A DNA stretch of 64,000 nt from assembly GCF_020103725.1 (NCBI RefSeq), contig NZ_JAHXBG010000025.1:92661-156660 (forward strand), read 5' to 3'. Below the pieces are notes generated by a model. It was not told the origin of the DNA, searched no databases, and worked only from the letters and a program-made list of their open reading frames with translations. Shown one piece after another: positions 47,851-59,364 of the stretch (position 1 is its first letter; each line of letters starts with the position of its first letter). This stretch comes from Hyalangium gracile. Lineage in GTDB: Bacteria > Myxococcota > Myxococcia > Myxococcales > Myxococcaceae. A program made the translations under genes and the position numbers.

Positions 47851-48804
47851 TCAGAAGTGGCCGGCGCGCGCCTCGTCGAAGGACACCCGGTGCTTCATGT
47901 AGAGGGTGTCCAGCATGTGGTTGCTGATGGGATTGAGGTTGCCGTCGGTGAAGCGGTGCACCACGGCGCCCTTGCCCGCGTCCTTCATGAAGGCGAGCGG
48001 ATCCACGCTGCCGCCCAGGCCCGTGAGCGTGGGGACGGGGTCGGCGTTGTTGACGTAGTGCACGTACTGGGGGCCATCCACGTACTTCGTGGAGGCCGCG
48101 CCGAAGGTCTCCACCTTGAGGTGGCTGAGCAGCTTCTCGGTCTCGGCCTTGGACAGGCCGTCCTCGAGGCGCAGCCGCTGCTCCACGTGGGAGAGCGCCC
48201 GAGCGGTGATGAGGCCGCCCTGGCTGTAGCCCATCAGGTGGACGTCACGCCCCGCCTTCAGCTCCGTGTAGAGGGTGTCCGCCAGCGTGTCCACGGCGGG
48301 GTTGCTGCCCTTGTCCAGCTTGTCCGTCACGCACTGGGCCAGGTCCGAGGCCAGCCCCTGGGTCGAGTTGTGGATGCCCACCACCTTGGCGCCCGAGGTC
48401 TCCGCGATGGACTGCATCTCCTTCAGCTGGCCCTCCAGCGGCGTCATGATGCCGTTGACGTAGAGGATGGTCTCCGAGGGGTTGGGGTTGTTCTTCGGGG
48501 TGACGCCCGGCATCTGGTTCAGCGAGGTGCCCGGCGGGAACGTCTGGCCCTGGGCGCCCACGAACTGCCCGTCGAACATGCGGTCCGGCTTGGCGCTGCC
48601 GCCGAAGAGCTTCGACACCTCCGCCACCGTGGTGGCCTCGAACACGTCCGCGCCCATCTTCAGGAAGCGGGGCAGGTCGGCAATGCCCTCCTTGGCCATG
48701 TTCGCCAGCTTCTCCAGCGGGTTGAGCGACTTCTTCTCGGGAGCGGCCGTGCGGGCGGTGGTCGCCGGGGTGAAGGCGCTGCGGCTGCGGTCGATGGTGC
48801 TCAT
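47851..48804 (-). CDS. lipase-fold protein without signal peptide
   Basis: 317 residues from ATG 48804 (AGGAG seven bases upstream). The Ser/Thr-rich N-terminus (MSTIDRSRSAFTPATTARTA) is followed by a segment KSLNPLEKLANMAKEGIADL and an alpha/beta-hydrolase core: ETILYVNGIMTPLEGQ, the nucleophile elbow VHLMGYSQGGLITARAL (Ser), a likely Asp in HYVNNADPVPTL and His near VVHRF or ISNH. No secretion signal. The disordered Ser/Thr N-terminus and the lipase fold resemble effectors delivered by specialised systems, but this is only a resemblance. Confidence 0.75.
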   Translation of the reverse strand: MSTIDRSRSAFTPATTARTAAPEKKSLNPLEKLANMAKEGIADLPRFLKMGADVFEATTVAEVSKLFGGSAKPDRMFDGQFVGAQGQTFPPGTSLNQMPGVTPKNNPNPSETILYVNGIMTPLEGQLKEMQSIAETSGAKVVGIHNSTQGLASDLAQCVTDKLDKGSNPAVDTLADTLYTELKAGRDVHLMGYSQGGLITARALSHVEQRLRLEDGLSKAETEKLLSHLKVETFGAASTKYVDGPQYVHYVNNADPVPTLTGLGGSVDPLAFMKDAGKGAVVHRFTDGNLNPISNHMLDTLYMKHRVSFDEARAGHF

Positions 48805-48918
48805 GGAAGGCTCCTGCGAACTTGGCTTGGAGGGATGCGTTACCTTCATTGTCCTACAAGGTGGGGAAAAGTTGCCTGGCCCTTGAAGAAAGATGGATTC
48901 CCTTGTGAGGACGCGGCC

Positions 48919-50232
48919 TTACGGGAGGCGGTGGTAGAGGGGGAGGTTGGCGGGGGCGGGATAGAAGGAGAACCAGCCGGAGTAGCCGACGTCGGGGCTG
49001 GTGATGACGACCTCGGGGGCCTTGTTGCCGGAGCTGGTGAGCTGGGCCGCGCGCAGGCGGCCGAACTTGCCGGCGCTGTGGGCGAACCAGAGGTTGCCGG
49101 ACTCGTCGAACACGATGCCTTCGGGCAGGGCGGTGACGGTGAGGCCGACCTGCACCGCGGGCGTCACGGTGACGGTGCCGGAGCCCGCCTGGTCCGTGGG
49201 GGTGAGGCGGGCGAGGGTGCCGTTGAAGTTCACCCAGAGGTTGCCCGTGGCGTCGAAGGCCAGGCCCGAGGGGGCGCGAAGGTTGGCGAGGTTGGGCGGG
49301 GGCGCCTTCGCCTGGATGACGAGGTCTGGAGCGGCGGTGGAGGAGGAGGAGAGGCGGCTGGCGTTGTAGCGGCCCACGCGGTCATCGCCGACGAAGGCGA
49401 CCCACAGGTTGCCCTCCCGGTCGAACGCGAGGCCCGAGGGGCCGTCGAGCCCGGTGAGCTCCACCGCGGGGGTGGGGCTGCCACTGACGGCGAGCTGGTC
49501 CGCGTTGTAGCGGACGATCTTGTCGTTGAAGCCCACGGTGACCCAGAGGTTGCCGCTCGGGTCGAAGGCGAGCGCGCGGGCGCGAGGGAAGCCGCCCTCG
49601 AGGGGACCACCTCTCAGGGTGATGGTGGCCGTCTTCTCGCCGGGAGTGCCCAGCGCGGAGGCGAGGATCATGAGCACGGGGGGATCGACGGTGGTTCCGC
49701 CCACCGCCCACAGGTTGCCCTCGCGGTCGAAGGTGGAGCCCTCGGAGCCTCCGGTCCTCGCGGCGACGGTGGCGGCGGGGTTGCCGGTGGAGCCCAGCAC
49801 GTCGGCGGAGAAGCCGAGGAGCGGGGCGCTCCCGCCGGAGCCATTGCTGGCCCAGAGCTTCCCGCTGCTGGGGATGGGGGAGTAGGCGACGGCGATCTCC
49901 GTGCGCTCTCCCTCCTTCACGCAGATGGGAGGGATGCTGCTCTCCGGCTGGTAGGCCGTGCGGAAGAGGGGGTGGGGGGCGACGACGATCCGCCGCTCGA
50001 GGGTATAGCTGCCGACTCCGAGCTCCAGGGTCTGGGTGCCGTTGACGACCTGAGTGCCCCGGCTGCCCACGAGCTGCATGTTCGCGGGGGTGGAGTCTGG
50101 CAGGCCGGTGACGGTGAGCTGCAGGGTACCGGTGCCACTGCCCGTCTCCTCGCACTGGTAGGTGGGCTCATCGTCGCAAGCGGCGAAGAGCAGGGAGGAG
50201 CCAAGAAGACCAAGGATGGTGAGCCTGCGCAT
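48919..50232 (-). CDS. lipoprotein with NHL/Vgb-like beta-propeller
   Basis: 437 residues from ATG 50232 (AAAGGGGG upstream). Lipobox LLFAAC. The mature protein starts with a Ser/Thr beta domain (TLQLTVTGLPDSTPANMQLV), then repeats of the form FDREGNLWAVGG, FDPSGNLWVTVG, FDREGNLWVAFV, FDATGNLWVNFN, FDESGNLWFAHS, spaced about 50-60 residues: NHL/virginiamycin-B-lyase-like propeller blades. Probably an envelope binding protein; no lyase His visible. Confidence 0.85.
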   Translation of the reverse strand: MRRLTILGLLGSSLLFAACDDEPTYQCEETGSGTGTLQLTVTGLPDSTPANMQLVGSRGTQVVNGTQTLELGVGSYTLERRIVVAPHPLFRTAYQPESSIPPICVKEGERTEIAVAYSPIPSSGKLWASNGSGGSAPLLGFSADVLGSTGNPAATVAARTGGSEGSTFDREGNLWAVGGTTVDPPVLMILASALGTPGEKTATITLRGGPLEGGFPRARALAFDPSGNLWVTVGFNDKIVRYNADQLAVSGSPTPAVELTGLDGPSGLAFDREGNLWVAFVGDDRVGRYNASRLSSSSTAAPDLVIQAKAPPPNLANLRAPSGLAFDATGNLWVNFNGTLARLTPTDQAGSGTVTVTPAVQVGLTVTALPEGIVFDESGNLWFAHSAGKFGRLRAAQLTSSGNKAPEVVITSPDVGYSGWFSFYPAPANLPLYHRLP

Positions 50233-50330
50233 CCACAACCCCCTTTGTTGGTGAGGGAGGGAGTTCAGGCCCCTGGGACACCCAGCGTCAAGCCCCGACG
50301 GCGTGACGCAAGGCGGTGGGCGGCTGGCGG

Positions 50331-51822
<1,492 letters not shown>

Positions 51823-51953
51823 GCAAGCCCGGATGGTAGCCGTGGCGTTCCCCTCTCGGATGGGCAGCCAGGTGGCGCGTTGGACGCTCTGCGTCAAGAG
51901 CGCGGCGAGCGCATGCCCTCCAGGCTTGCGGAGGGGCGCGCGGCAGGACCCAC

Positions 51954-51976
51954 CCGGGCATCACTGCCGGGCATCA
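51954..51976 (+). repeat. direct repeat upstream of the pyrimidine operon
   Basis: CCGGGCATCA at 51954-51963 and again at 51967-51976, exact, with three bases between (13-base period). It lies just ahead of a TTGCCT box, where an activator would bind. Confidence 0.45.
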
Positions 51977-51989
51977 AATCGCCGTCTGT

Positions 51990-52019
51990 TTGCCTCGGAA
52001 TCTACCTACAAGGTATTCA
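51990..52019 (+). promoter_or_regulatory. possible promoter of the pyrimidine-degradation operon
   Basis: TTGCCT (51990-51995), then 18 bases, TATTCA (52014-52019). Both boxes are imperfect (four and three of six bases). The window is AT-richer than its surroundings and lies 27-57 bases before the ATG at 52047. Confidence 0.3.
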
Positions 52020-52032
52020 GTCTGTTCCAGAC
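52020..52032 (+). promoter_or_regulatory. operator-like dyad at the pyrimidine operon start
   Basis: GTCTG (52020-52024), TTC, CAGAC (52028-52032): an exact 5+3+5 dyad lying between the possible -10 and the ribosome-binding site (AGGGGGA). A repressor bound here would block transcription. Confidence 0.4.
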
Positions 52033-52046
52033 CATTAGGGGGAAGC

Positions 52047-53441
52047 ATGAGCATCCTCATCAAGAACGGTCGCATCGTCACCGCCGTGGACGACTACGTG
52101 GCGGACGTCTTCATCGAGGGCGAGAAGATCACCCTCATCGGCAAGGATCTGAAGGTCCAGGCCGACAAGGTCATCGACGCCTCGAACCGGCTGGTCATCC
52201 CCGGCGGCATCGACCCGCACACGCACTTCGACATGCCCTTCGGTGGCACCACCTCCGCCGATGACTTCGCCAGCGGCACCAAGGCGGCGGCCTTCGGCGG
52301 CACCACCACCATCATCGACTTCGCCATCCAGTCCAAGGGCGAGTCCACCCTGAAGGGCCTGGACGTCTGGCACGACAAGGCCTCCGGCAAGGCGACCATC
52401 GACTACGCCTTCCACATGATCATCACCGACATGCCGGACGAGCGGCTGCCGGAGATGCGCAAGCTGGCCGACGAGGGCATCACCTCGTACAAGCTCTTCA
52501 TGGCCTACCCCGGCGTCCTCTACGTGGATGACGGGACGCTGTACCGCACCTTCCGGCAGGCGGGCGACAACGGCACCCGCATCTGCATGCACGCCGAGAA
52601 CGGCATCGTCATCGACGAGATCATCAAGGCCGCGGTGAAGGACGGCAAGACGGAGCCCAAGTACCACGCGCTCACCCGTCCCACGCGCATGGAGGCCGAG
52701 GGCGTCCACCGCGCCATCAGCATCGCCGAGGTGGCCAAGGTCCCCCTCTACATCGTCCACCTGTCAAGCTCGGACGCGCTGGAGCAGGTGAAGATCGGCC
52801 GGGCGCGCGGCGTGGACGTCATCGCCGAGACGTGCCCCCAGTACCTCTTCCTCGACCAGAGCTACTACGAGCGCGACGGCTTCGAGGGCGCCAAGTGGGT
52901 GATGACGCCCGCGCTGCGCGAGAAGTGGAACCAGGACGTGCTGTGGCAGGGCCTGAAGTTCCGGGACCTCGAGACGATCGCCACCGACCACTGCCCCTTC
53001 TGCTTCAAGGACCAGAAGGAACTGGGCAAGGACTCCTTCACCAAGATTCCGAACGGGGCGCCCGGCGTCGAGAACCGGATGAGCCTCGTCTACAACGGCG
53101 GCGTGGTGGGCGGGCGCATCAGCCTCAACCGCTTCGTGGAGCTGACCTCCACGGCGGCCGCCAAGGCGTTCGGCCTCTTCCCGAAGAAGGGCACCATCGC
53201 CGTGGGCTCGGACGCGGACATCGTCATCTTCGATCCGAACCGCAAGGAGACCATCAGCGTGAAGAACCCGCACACCCACCACATGAAGGTGGACTACAGC
53301 GCCTACGAGGGCTTCCAGGTGCAGGGCTTCACGGAGACGGTGCTCTCGCGCGGACGCGTCATCATCGAGAAGAACGAGCTGAAGACCGAGCGCGGCGGGC
53401 AGTTCGTCAAGCGCGCCCTGTGCGGCTCGCTGCTGCGCTGA
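52047..53441 (+). CDS. hydA: dihydropyrimidinase (hydantoinase)
   Basis: 464 residues from ATG 52047 with AGGGGGA upstream. Amidohydrolase (TIM barrel) that opens dihydrouracil/dihydrothymine or hydantoin rings. Zinc ligands: His58 and His60 in GGIDPHTHFDMPFGG; carbamylated Lys149 in YKLFMAYPG; later His in IVHLSSSDALEQV and Asp in LETIATDHCPF. C-terminal GSDADIVIFDP and GRVIIEKNEL are typical. It makes N-carbamoyl-beta-alanine, the substrate of the next gene product. Confidence 0.93.
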   Translation: MSILIKNGRIVTAVDDYVADVFIEGEKITLIGKDLKVQADKVIDASNRLVIPGGIDPHTHFDMPFGGTTSADDFASGTKAAAFGGTTTIIDFAIQSKGESTLKGLDVWHDKASGKATIDYAFHMIITDMPDERLPEMRKLADEGITSYKLFMAYPGVLYVDDGTLYRTFRQAGDNGTRICMHAENGIVIDEIIKAAVKDGKTEPKYHALTRPTRMEAEGVHRAISIAEVAKVPLYIVHLSSSDALEQVKIGRARGVDVIAETCPQYLFLDQSYYERDGFEGAKWVMTPALREKWNQDVLWQGLKFRDLETIATDHCPFCFKDQKELGKDSFTKIPNGAPGVENRMSLVYNGGVVGGRISLNRFVELTSTAAAKAFGLFPKKGTIAVGSDADIVIFDPNRKETISVKNPHTHHMKVDYSAYEGFQVQGFTETVLSRGRVIIEKNELKTERGGQFVKRALCGSLLR

Positions 53442-53492
53442 GCCTCACCCCTTTCCCACAACCCCCCAGAGCAGCACTCGAGCAGAGGACTC

Positions 53493-54368
<876 letters not shown>

Positions 54369-54401
54369 GCACGCATCCCCGTCTCAAAGGTCTTCATCCA
54401 C

Positions 54402-55748
54402 ATGAGAGTCATGGAACCCAAGCGCTTCGAGCTACCCCCAGGCCGCGCGGAGGAGGGCTTCAAGGACAAGAAGCCTCTCTACACACAGGCCGAGGCGATG
54501 GCCGAGGCCAACCGCTGCCTGTACTGCTCGGACGCGCCGTGCATCAAGGCGTGCCCCACGGCCATCAACATCCCCGAGTTCATCCGGAAGATCGGCACGG
54601 GCAACGTCAGGGGCTCCGCGCGGACGATCCTCACCGCCAACATCCTGGGCCAGAGCTGCGCCCAGGCCTGTCCGGTCGAGGTGCTGTGCGCAGGCTCGTG
54701 CGTGTACACGGGCTGGGGCCGCGAGCCGATCAACATCGGCCGGCTGCAGCGCTTCGCGGTGGAGACCACGCTCGAGAAGACGTCCAACCTCTTCCAGGCG
54801 AAGCCCCCCACCGGCAAGCGCATCGCCCTGGTGGGCTCCGGCCCCGCGTCCATCGCGGCGGCGGGCATGCTCGCGCTGGAGGGCCACACCTGCATCATCT
54901 ACGAGCGCAAGGCCATCCCCGGCGGGCTGAACTCGCTGGGCATCGCCCCGTACAAGCTCAAGGGCCCCGAGGCGCTCCGCGAGATGGAGTGGGTGTTCTC
55001 CCTGGGCCGCATCGAGCTGCGCACGGGCGTGGAGGTGGTGGAGCAGGCGAAGGGCCCGGGGCAGGTGTCCGCCTCGGAGCTGCTCGCCTCCCATGACGCC
55101 GTGTTCCTCGGGCTGGGGCTCGGGGCGGACTCGCGGCTGGGCGTGCCGGGCGAGGAGGGCGAGGGCGTCGAGGGCGCCACGCTCCTCATCGAGCGCATCA
55201 AGACGGAAGCTGGCTTCCAGCTGCAGGGCGTGAAGCACGCCATCGTCGTCGGTGGCGGCAACACCGCGCTGGACATCGCCCACGAGCTGGCGCTGCTCGG
55301 CGTGGAGGTGGACATGGTGTACCGCCGCTCCGAGAAGGAGATGGGCGGTTATGTCCACGAGCTGGACAGCGCCCGCCTGGACGGCGTGCGGCTGGTGGAG
55401 AACCGGCAGCCGGTGGAGATCGTCCGCAAGGACGGCAAGGTGGTGGCGGTGAAGCTTGCCGCCACGCGCGACGGCAAGCCCCTGCCGGGCACCGAGGAAG
55501 TGGTGCCGGCGGAGCTCGTCGTGATGGCCATCGGCCAGGAGCGCGCCACGGGCGTGGCGAAGGCCTTCCCGGGCGTCGAGCTGGACGCGCGCGGGCGGGT
55601 GAAGGTGGATGCCGCCACGCATCGCACGGGCCACGCGAAGGTGTGGAGCGGCGGCGACTGCGTCAATGGTGGCAAGGAAGTGGTGAACGCCGTGGCGGAA
55701 GCGAAGGTTGCCGTCCGGGACATCCAGCGGCACCTGGCAGGGGAGTGA
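54402..55748 (+). CDS. preT: dihydropyrimidine dehydrogenase subunit PreT
   Basis: 448 residues. The glutamate-synthase-like flavoprotein has cysteines for 4Fe-4S clusters at the N-terminus (CLYCSDAPCIKACPTAINIP, CAQACPVEVLCAGSCVY), an FAD-binding RIALVGSGPASIAAAGML and an NAD(P)H-binding AIVVGGGNTALDIAHE. It passes electrons from NADH to PreA in the reductive pyrimidine pathway. Start at 54402 or three codons later at ATG 54411. Six bases separate it from preA. Confidence 0.93.
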   Translation: MRVMEPKRFELPPGRAEEGFKDKKPLYTQAEAMAEANRCLYCSDAPCIKACPTAINIPEFIRKIGTGNVRGSARTILTANILGQSCAQACPVEVLCAGSCVYTGWGREPINIGRLQRFAVETTLEKTSNLFQAKPPTGKRIALVGSGPASIAAAGMLALEGHTCIIYERKAIPGGLNSLGIAPYKLKGPEALREMEWVFSLGRIELRTGVEVVEQAKGPGQVSASELLASHDAVFLGLGLGADSRLGVPGEEGEGVEGATLLIERIKTEAGFQLQGVKHAIVVGGGNTALDIAHELALLGVEVDMVYRRSEKEMGGYVHELDSARLDGVRLVENRQPVEIVRKDGKVVAVKLAATRDGKPLPGTEEVVPAELVVMAIGQERATGVAKAFPGVELDARGRVKVDAATHRTGHAKVWSGGDCVNGGKEVVNAVAEAKVAVRDIQRHLAGE

Positions 55749-55754
55749 GACGAG

Positions 55755-57143
55755 ATGGCCGATCTGTCGATTGATTTCTGCGGCGTGCGCAGCCCGAACC
55801 CCTTCTGGCTGGCGTCCGCCCCGCCGACGAACACCGGCGACCAGGTGATGCGGGCCTTCGACGCGGGCTGGGGCGGCGCGGTGTGGAAGACGCTGGGCAA
55901 CCCCATCGTCAACGTGACGAGCCGCTTCGGCGGCATCGACTACGGCAACACCCGGCTGATGGGGCTCAACAACATCGAGCTCATCACCGACCGTCCGCTC
56001 GAGGTGAACCTGCGCGAGATGCGCGAGGTGAAGCGGCGCTATCCGAAGCACACCCTCATCGCCTCGCTCATGGTGGAGACGAAGGAGGAGTGGAAGGAGA
56101 TCATCCGCAAGGCCGAGGACACGGGCGCGGACCTGCTGGAGCTCAACTTCGGCTGTCCGCACGGCATGTGCGAGCGCGGCATGGGCTCGGCGGTGGGCGC
56201 GGAGCCCAAGGTGCTGGAGGAGATCTCCCGGTGGGCCATGGAGTTCGCCCGGGTGCCGGTCATCGTGAAGCTCACGCCGAACGTGGGCGACATCACGGAG
56301 CCGGGCGAGGCGGCTGCGCGCGCGGGCATCCCGGCGCTGTCCCTCATCAACACCGTGAAGTCCATCATGGGCGTGGACCTGGACCGCATGGTGCCGCTGC
56401 CGCGCGTGGGCAAGGCCTCCACCAACGGTGGGTACTGCGGCCCGGCGGTGAAGCCCATCGCGCTGCACCTCATGTCGCAGCTCACGCGGCACCCGCAGGT
56501 GGGCAAGCTGGCCTTCTCGGGCATCGGCGGCGTGTCCAACTGGAAGGACGCGGCGGAGTTCATCGCCCTGGGCGCCACCTCGGTGCAGGTGTGCACGGCG
56601 GTGATGCACTACGGCTACCGCATCGTCGAGGACATGATCGAGGGGCTCTCGAACTTCCTGGACGAGAAGGGGATGAAGTCGGTGAGCGAGCTGCGCGGCC
56701 GCGCGGTGCCCGCGTACCAGGACTGGGGCGAGCTGGATCTGTCCTACAAGCTGGTGGCGAAGATCAACGAGGACAAGTGCATCGGCTGCCAGCTCTGCTA
56801 CGTGGCCTGCATGGATGGCTCGCACCAGTGCATCCACATCCCGGGGCGGACGGAGGAGGAGTCCCGTCGCGCCGGCCACACGCACATCCCGACGAACGTG
56901 CCCAACCGCGTGGTGACGGCCAAGGCCGGCACGCCGGGGGCGCGAGTGCCCTTCGTGCACGAGGACGAGTGCGTGGGGTGCAACCTGTGCCAGCTGGTGT
57001 GCCCGGTGCCGGACTGCATCACGATGGAAGAGGTTCCGTCGGGCAAGCCGGCCGAGACGTGGAATGACCGCGTCGCCAAGGGCACGGACTTCGTGCCGGG
57101 CGGGCTGGACGCCACCGTGGCCGCGCGCCGAAGGAGCAGCTAG
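55755..57143 (+). CDS. preA: dihydropyrimidine dehydrogenase subunit PreA
   Basis: 462 residues. Dihydroorotate-dehydrogenase-like TIM barrel with FMN (SPNPFWLASAPPTN, LLELNFGCPHGMCERGMG, GIGGVSNWKDAAEFIALGA), and two 4Fe-4S motifs at the C-terminus: CIGCQLCYVACMDGSHQCI (about 345) and CVGCNLCQLVCPVPDC (about 408). It reduces uracil or thymine to the dihydro forms, the first step of the pathway. Directly followed by the NCS1 transporter gene (three bases). Confidence 0.94.
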   Translation: MADLSIDFCGVRSPNPFWLASAPPTNTGDQVMRAFDAGWGGAVWKTLGNPIVNVTSRFGGIDYGNTRLMGLNNIELITDRPLEVNLREMREVKRRYPKHTLIASLMVETKEEWKEIIRKAEDTGADLLELNFGCPHGMCERGMGSAVGAEPKVLEEISRWAMEFARVPVIVKLTPNVGDITEPGEAAARAGIPALSLINTVKSIMGVDLDRMVPLPRVGKASTNGGYCGPAVKPIALHLMSQLTRHPQVGKLAFSGIGGVSNWKDAAEFIALGATSVQVCTAVMHYGYRIVEDMIEGLSNFLDEKGMKSVSELRGRAVPAYQDWGELDLSYKLVAKINEDKCIGCQLCYVACMDGSHQCIHIPGRTEEESRRAGHTHIPTNVPNRVVTAKAGTPGARVPFVHEDECVGCNLCQLVCPVPDCITMEEVPSGKPAETWNDRVAKGTDFVPGGLDATVAARRRSS

Positions 57144-57146
57144 GCC

Positions 57147-58616
57147 ATGTCGCTGACGAACGAGGATCTCGCGGCGACACCGCCGGAGAAGCGCACCTGG
57201 ACGTTGAAGCACTTCGCCGCGCTGTGGGTGGGCATGGCGGTGTGCATCCCCACGTACACGATGGCCTCCGGGCTCATCGATCAGGGGATGAACTGGTGGC
57301 AGGCCCTGCTGTGCGTGGGCTTGGGCAACACCATCGTCCTGGGGCCCATGCTGCTCAACGCGCATGCGGGAACGAAGTACGGCATCCCGTTCCCGGTGTT
57401 CGCGCGAGCCTCGTTCGGAGTGATGGGGGCCAACGTGCCGGCGGTGCTGCGCGCCCTGGTGGCGTGCGGCTGGTTCGGCATCCAGACGTGGCTGGGAGGA
57501 CAGGCGCTGTGGCAGCTGCTGCTGGCCATGGCGCCGGGGCTCGAGGGGCCGCTCAGCTCGGCGGGGATGAAGGCGGCCATCGGCATCCACCCCGGAGAGT
57601 TCCTGGGGTTCGCGGTGTTCTGGGCGGTGAACCTCTACTTCATCGTGAAGGGCACCGAGTCCATCAAGTTCCTGGAGCTGTACTCGGCGCCGTTCCTCAT
57701 CGTGGTAGGGCTGGTGCTGCTCGTGTGGGCGTGGGTGAAGGCGGGGGGCTTCGGGCCCATCCTGTCGCAGCCGTCGAAGTTCACGGACATGGGCTCCTTC
57801 ATGGGGGTGTTCGTGCCTGGGCTCACGGCGATGGTGGGCTTCTGGGCCACGCTGTCGCTGAACATCCCGGACTTCACCCGCTACGCGCGCAGCCAGCGGG
57901 ATCAGGCGCTCGGGCAGGCGCTGGGGCTGCCCGGGACGATGGTGCTCTTCTCGTTCATCGGCGTGGCCGTGACGTCCGCCACGCCCATCATCTTCGGCGA
58001 GACGATCTGGGATCCGGTGAAGCTCTTGGGGCGGGTGGGCGGAGCGTTCGTGACGCTGGTGGCGATGCTCTCGCTGTCCATCGCGACGCTGTCCACCAAC
58101 CTGGCGGCGAACGTCGTGTCTCCGGCCAATGACTTCTCGAACCTGGCGCCGGGGAAGATCTCCTACAAGATGGGCGGCATCATCACGGCCGTCATCGGCG
58201 CGGTCATCTTCCCCTGGAAGCTGATCGAGTCCTCGGGTGGCTACATCTTCACCTGGCTCATCGGCTACTCGGCGCTGCTGGGGCCGGTGGGCGGCATCAT
58301 GGTGGCGGACTACTTCCTGGTGCGCCGCCGCGAGCTGGCGGTGGAGGACCTGTACCGGCGCGGCGGGCAGTACGAGTTCCAGGGAGGGGTGAACTGGAAG
58401 GCAATGCTGGCGCTGGCGATCGGCGTGGCGGTGAACGTGCCTGGGTTCCTGGCGGAGGCGATTCCGGGGATGAAGGACGCGGTGCCGGGCTTCTGGCGCA
58501 CGCTGTACACCTACGCGTGGTTCGTGGGCTTCCTGCTGTCCGGAGCGCTGCACTACGCCTTCGCCGCGATGTCCGCGCCGCCGAAGGCGGAGGCCCGGCT
58601 CGAGCCGAGGCCCTGA
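57147..58616 (+). CDS. NCS1-family nucleobase/hydantoin transporter
   Basis: 489 residues, about 12 transmembrane helices. NCS1 signatures: SGLIDQGMNWWQALLCVGL, PVFARASFGVMGANVPAVL, GLTAMVGFWATLSLNIPDFT, SANNLAANVVSP-type ATLSTNLAANVVSPANDFSN. These proteins import uracil, allantoin or hydantoin with Na+ or H+. Position as the last gene of the operon points to uracil/thymine or a hydantoin. It ends 13 bases from the convergent SitI6-like gene, with no hairpin between. Confidence 0.93.
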   Translation: MSLTNEDLAATPPEKRTWTLKHFAALWVGMAVCIPTYTMASGLIDQGMNWWQALLCVGLGNTIVLGPMLLNAHAGTKYGIPFPVFARASFGVMGANVPAVLRALVACGWFGIQTWLGGQALWQLLLAMAPGLEGPLSSAGMKAAIGIHPGEFLGFAVFWAVNLYFIVKGTESIKFLELYSAPFLIVVGLVLLVWAWVKAGGFGPILSQPSKFTDMGSFMGVFVPGLTAMVGFWATLSLNIPDFTRYARSQRDQALGQALGLPGTMVLFSFIGVAVTSATPIIFGETIWDPVKLLGRVGGAFVTLVAMLSLSIATLSTNLAANVVSPANDFSNLAPGKISYKMGGIITAVIGAVIFPWKLIESSGGYIFTWLIGYSALLGPVGGIMVADYFLVRRRELAVEDLYRRGGQYEFQGGVNWKAMLALAIGVAVNVPGFLAEAIPGMKDAVPGFWRTLYTYAWFVGFLLSGALHYAFAAMSAPPKAEARLEPRP

Positions 58617-58629
58617 GCGGTCGTCGGGG

Positions 58630-59364
58630 CTACGAGCCGCGAACTGGCAGCTCGCGGAAGGAGAGGTCCAGCTCGTAGCCCAGGCGGCGCACGGCGTCGA
58701 CGAAGCGCTCCGTACCAATAATGGTGGTCAGGAAGTCTTCCAGGCGGAACAGGTCGAGGTCCTGAGGCAGGGTGGCCCCGTCCAGGATGAGCTCGGACGC
58801 AGGAGGGCGAGTCCAGCCCTTGCGCTCACACTTGGGGCAGGGAGCGGGGCGGTCCGCGGGCAGGCAGTCGGGGTGAAGGCGGCCGCGAGGAAGCAGCTCC
58901 ATTTCGAGCAGCTCGGGAGGGTTCTTCTTGCGGAAGCGCAGCTGGGTGCGGCAGCCCTTCAGGCCTCGAAGGCCCTCGGCCCGCAGTCGCTCCAAGGGCT
59001 CTCGCTGCATCAGCAGTCTCCAGGGATGCGCCAGGGTCAGCGGGCCAAAAATCCCCCGCGCCGGTCCTGTCAGTGGACCGAACCCGGACCCTGGCCAGAG
59101 GTGGACGCCAGGAGGTACCAGGGGGCGCACCTGCTCGCGCAGCCGTTCGAACTCCGCATAGTCGTCCTCGCACCGAGCCGAGTATTTCTCCTGTTCTCGA
59201 GATGGCAGGTGGGACAAGTCCACCGACGGGTAGTCATCCGCGGCAGTGGACCAGATGGCATGGCACACCGGGCAGTGCACACCAGGCAGGCCCCACTTGC
59301 GTTCGTCCGTGTAGTAGGCCGAGTTGCGCGGATTCGGAACGTCCTCCAGTGAGTAGAACCTCAT
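58630..59364 (-). CDS. SitI6-like double-CXXCG immunity protein (second copy)
   Basis: 244 residues, the paralogue of the protein at 50331-51056. It has CPVC after KWGLPGVH near residue 34 and CPKC in the C-terminal part, LRGLKGCRTQLRFRKKNPPELLEME, and DLFRLEDFLTTIIGTERFVDAVR. Its ATG overlaps the TGA of the toxin gene by four bases, so toxin and immunity are translationally coupled. The two immunity copies differ greatly in surface residues, as expected if each fits its own toxin. Confidence 0.8.
   Translation of the reverse strand: MRFYSLEDVPNPRNSAYYTDERKWGLPGVHCPVCHAIWSTAADDYPSVDLSHLPSREQEKYSARCEDDYAEFERLREQVRPLVPPGVHLWPGSGFGPLTGPARGIFGPLTLAHPWRLLMQREPLERLRAEGLRGLKGCRTQLRFRKKNPPELLEMELLPRGRLHPDCLPADRPAPCPKCERKGWTRPPASELILDGATLPQDLDLFRLEDFLTTIIGTERFVDAVRRLGYELDLSFRELPVRGS

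Larger units (their letters stand above)
51823..52046. other. divergent region between toxin and pyrimidine-degradation operon
   Basis: 224 bases with no gene. It holds a direct repeat, a possible promoter and a dyad, listed separately, all on the pyrimidine-operon side. The toxin side shows no clear promoter. Confidence 0.5.
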
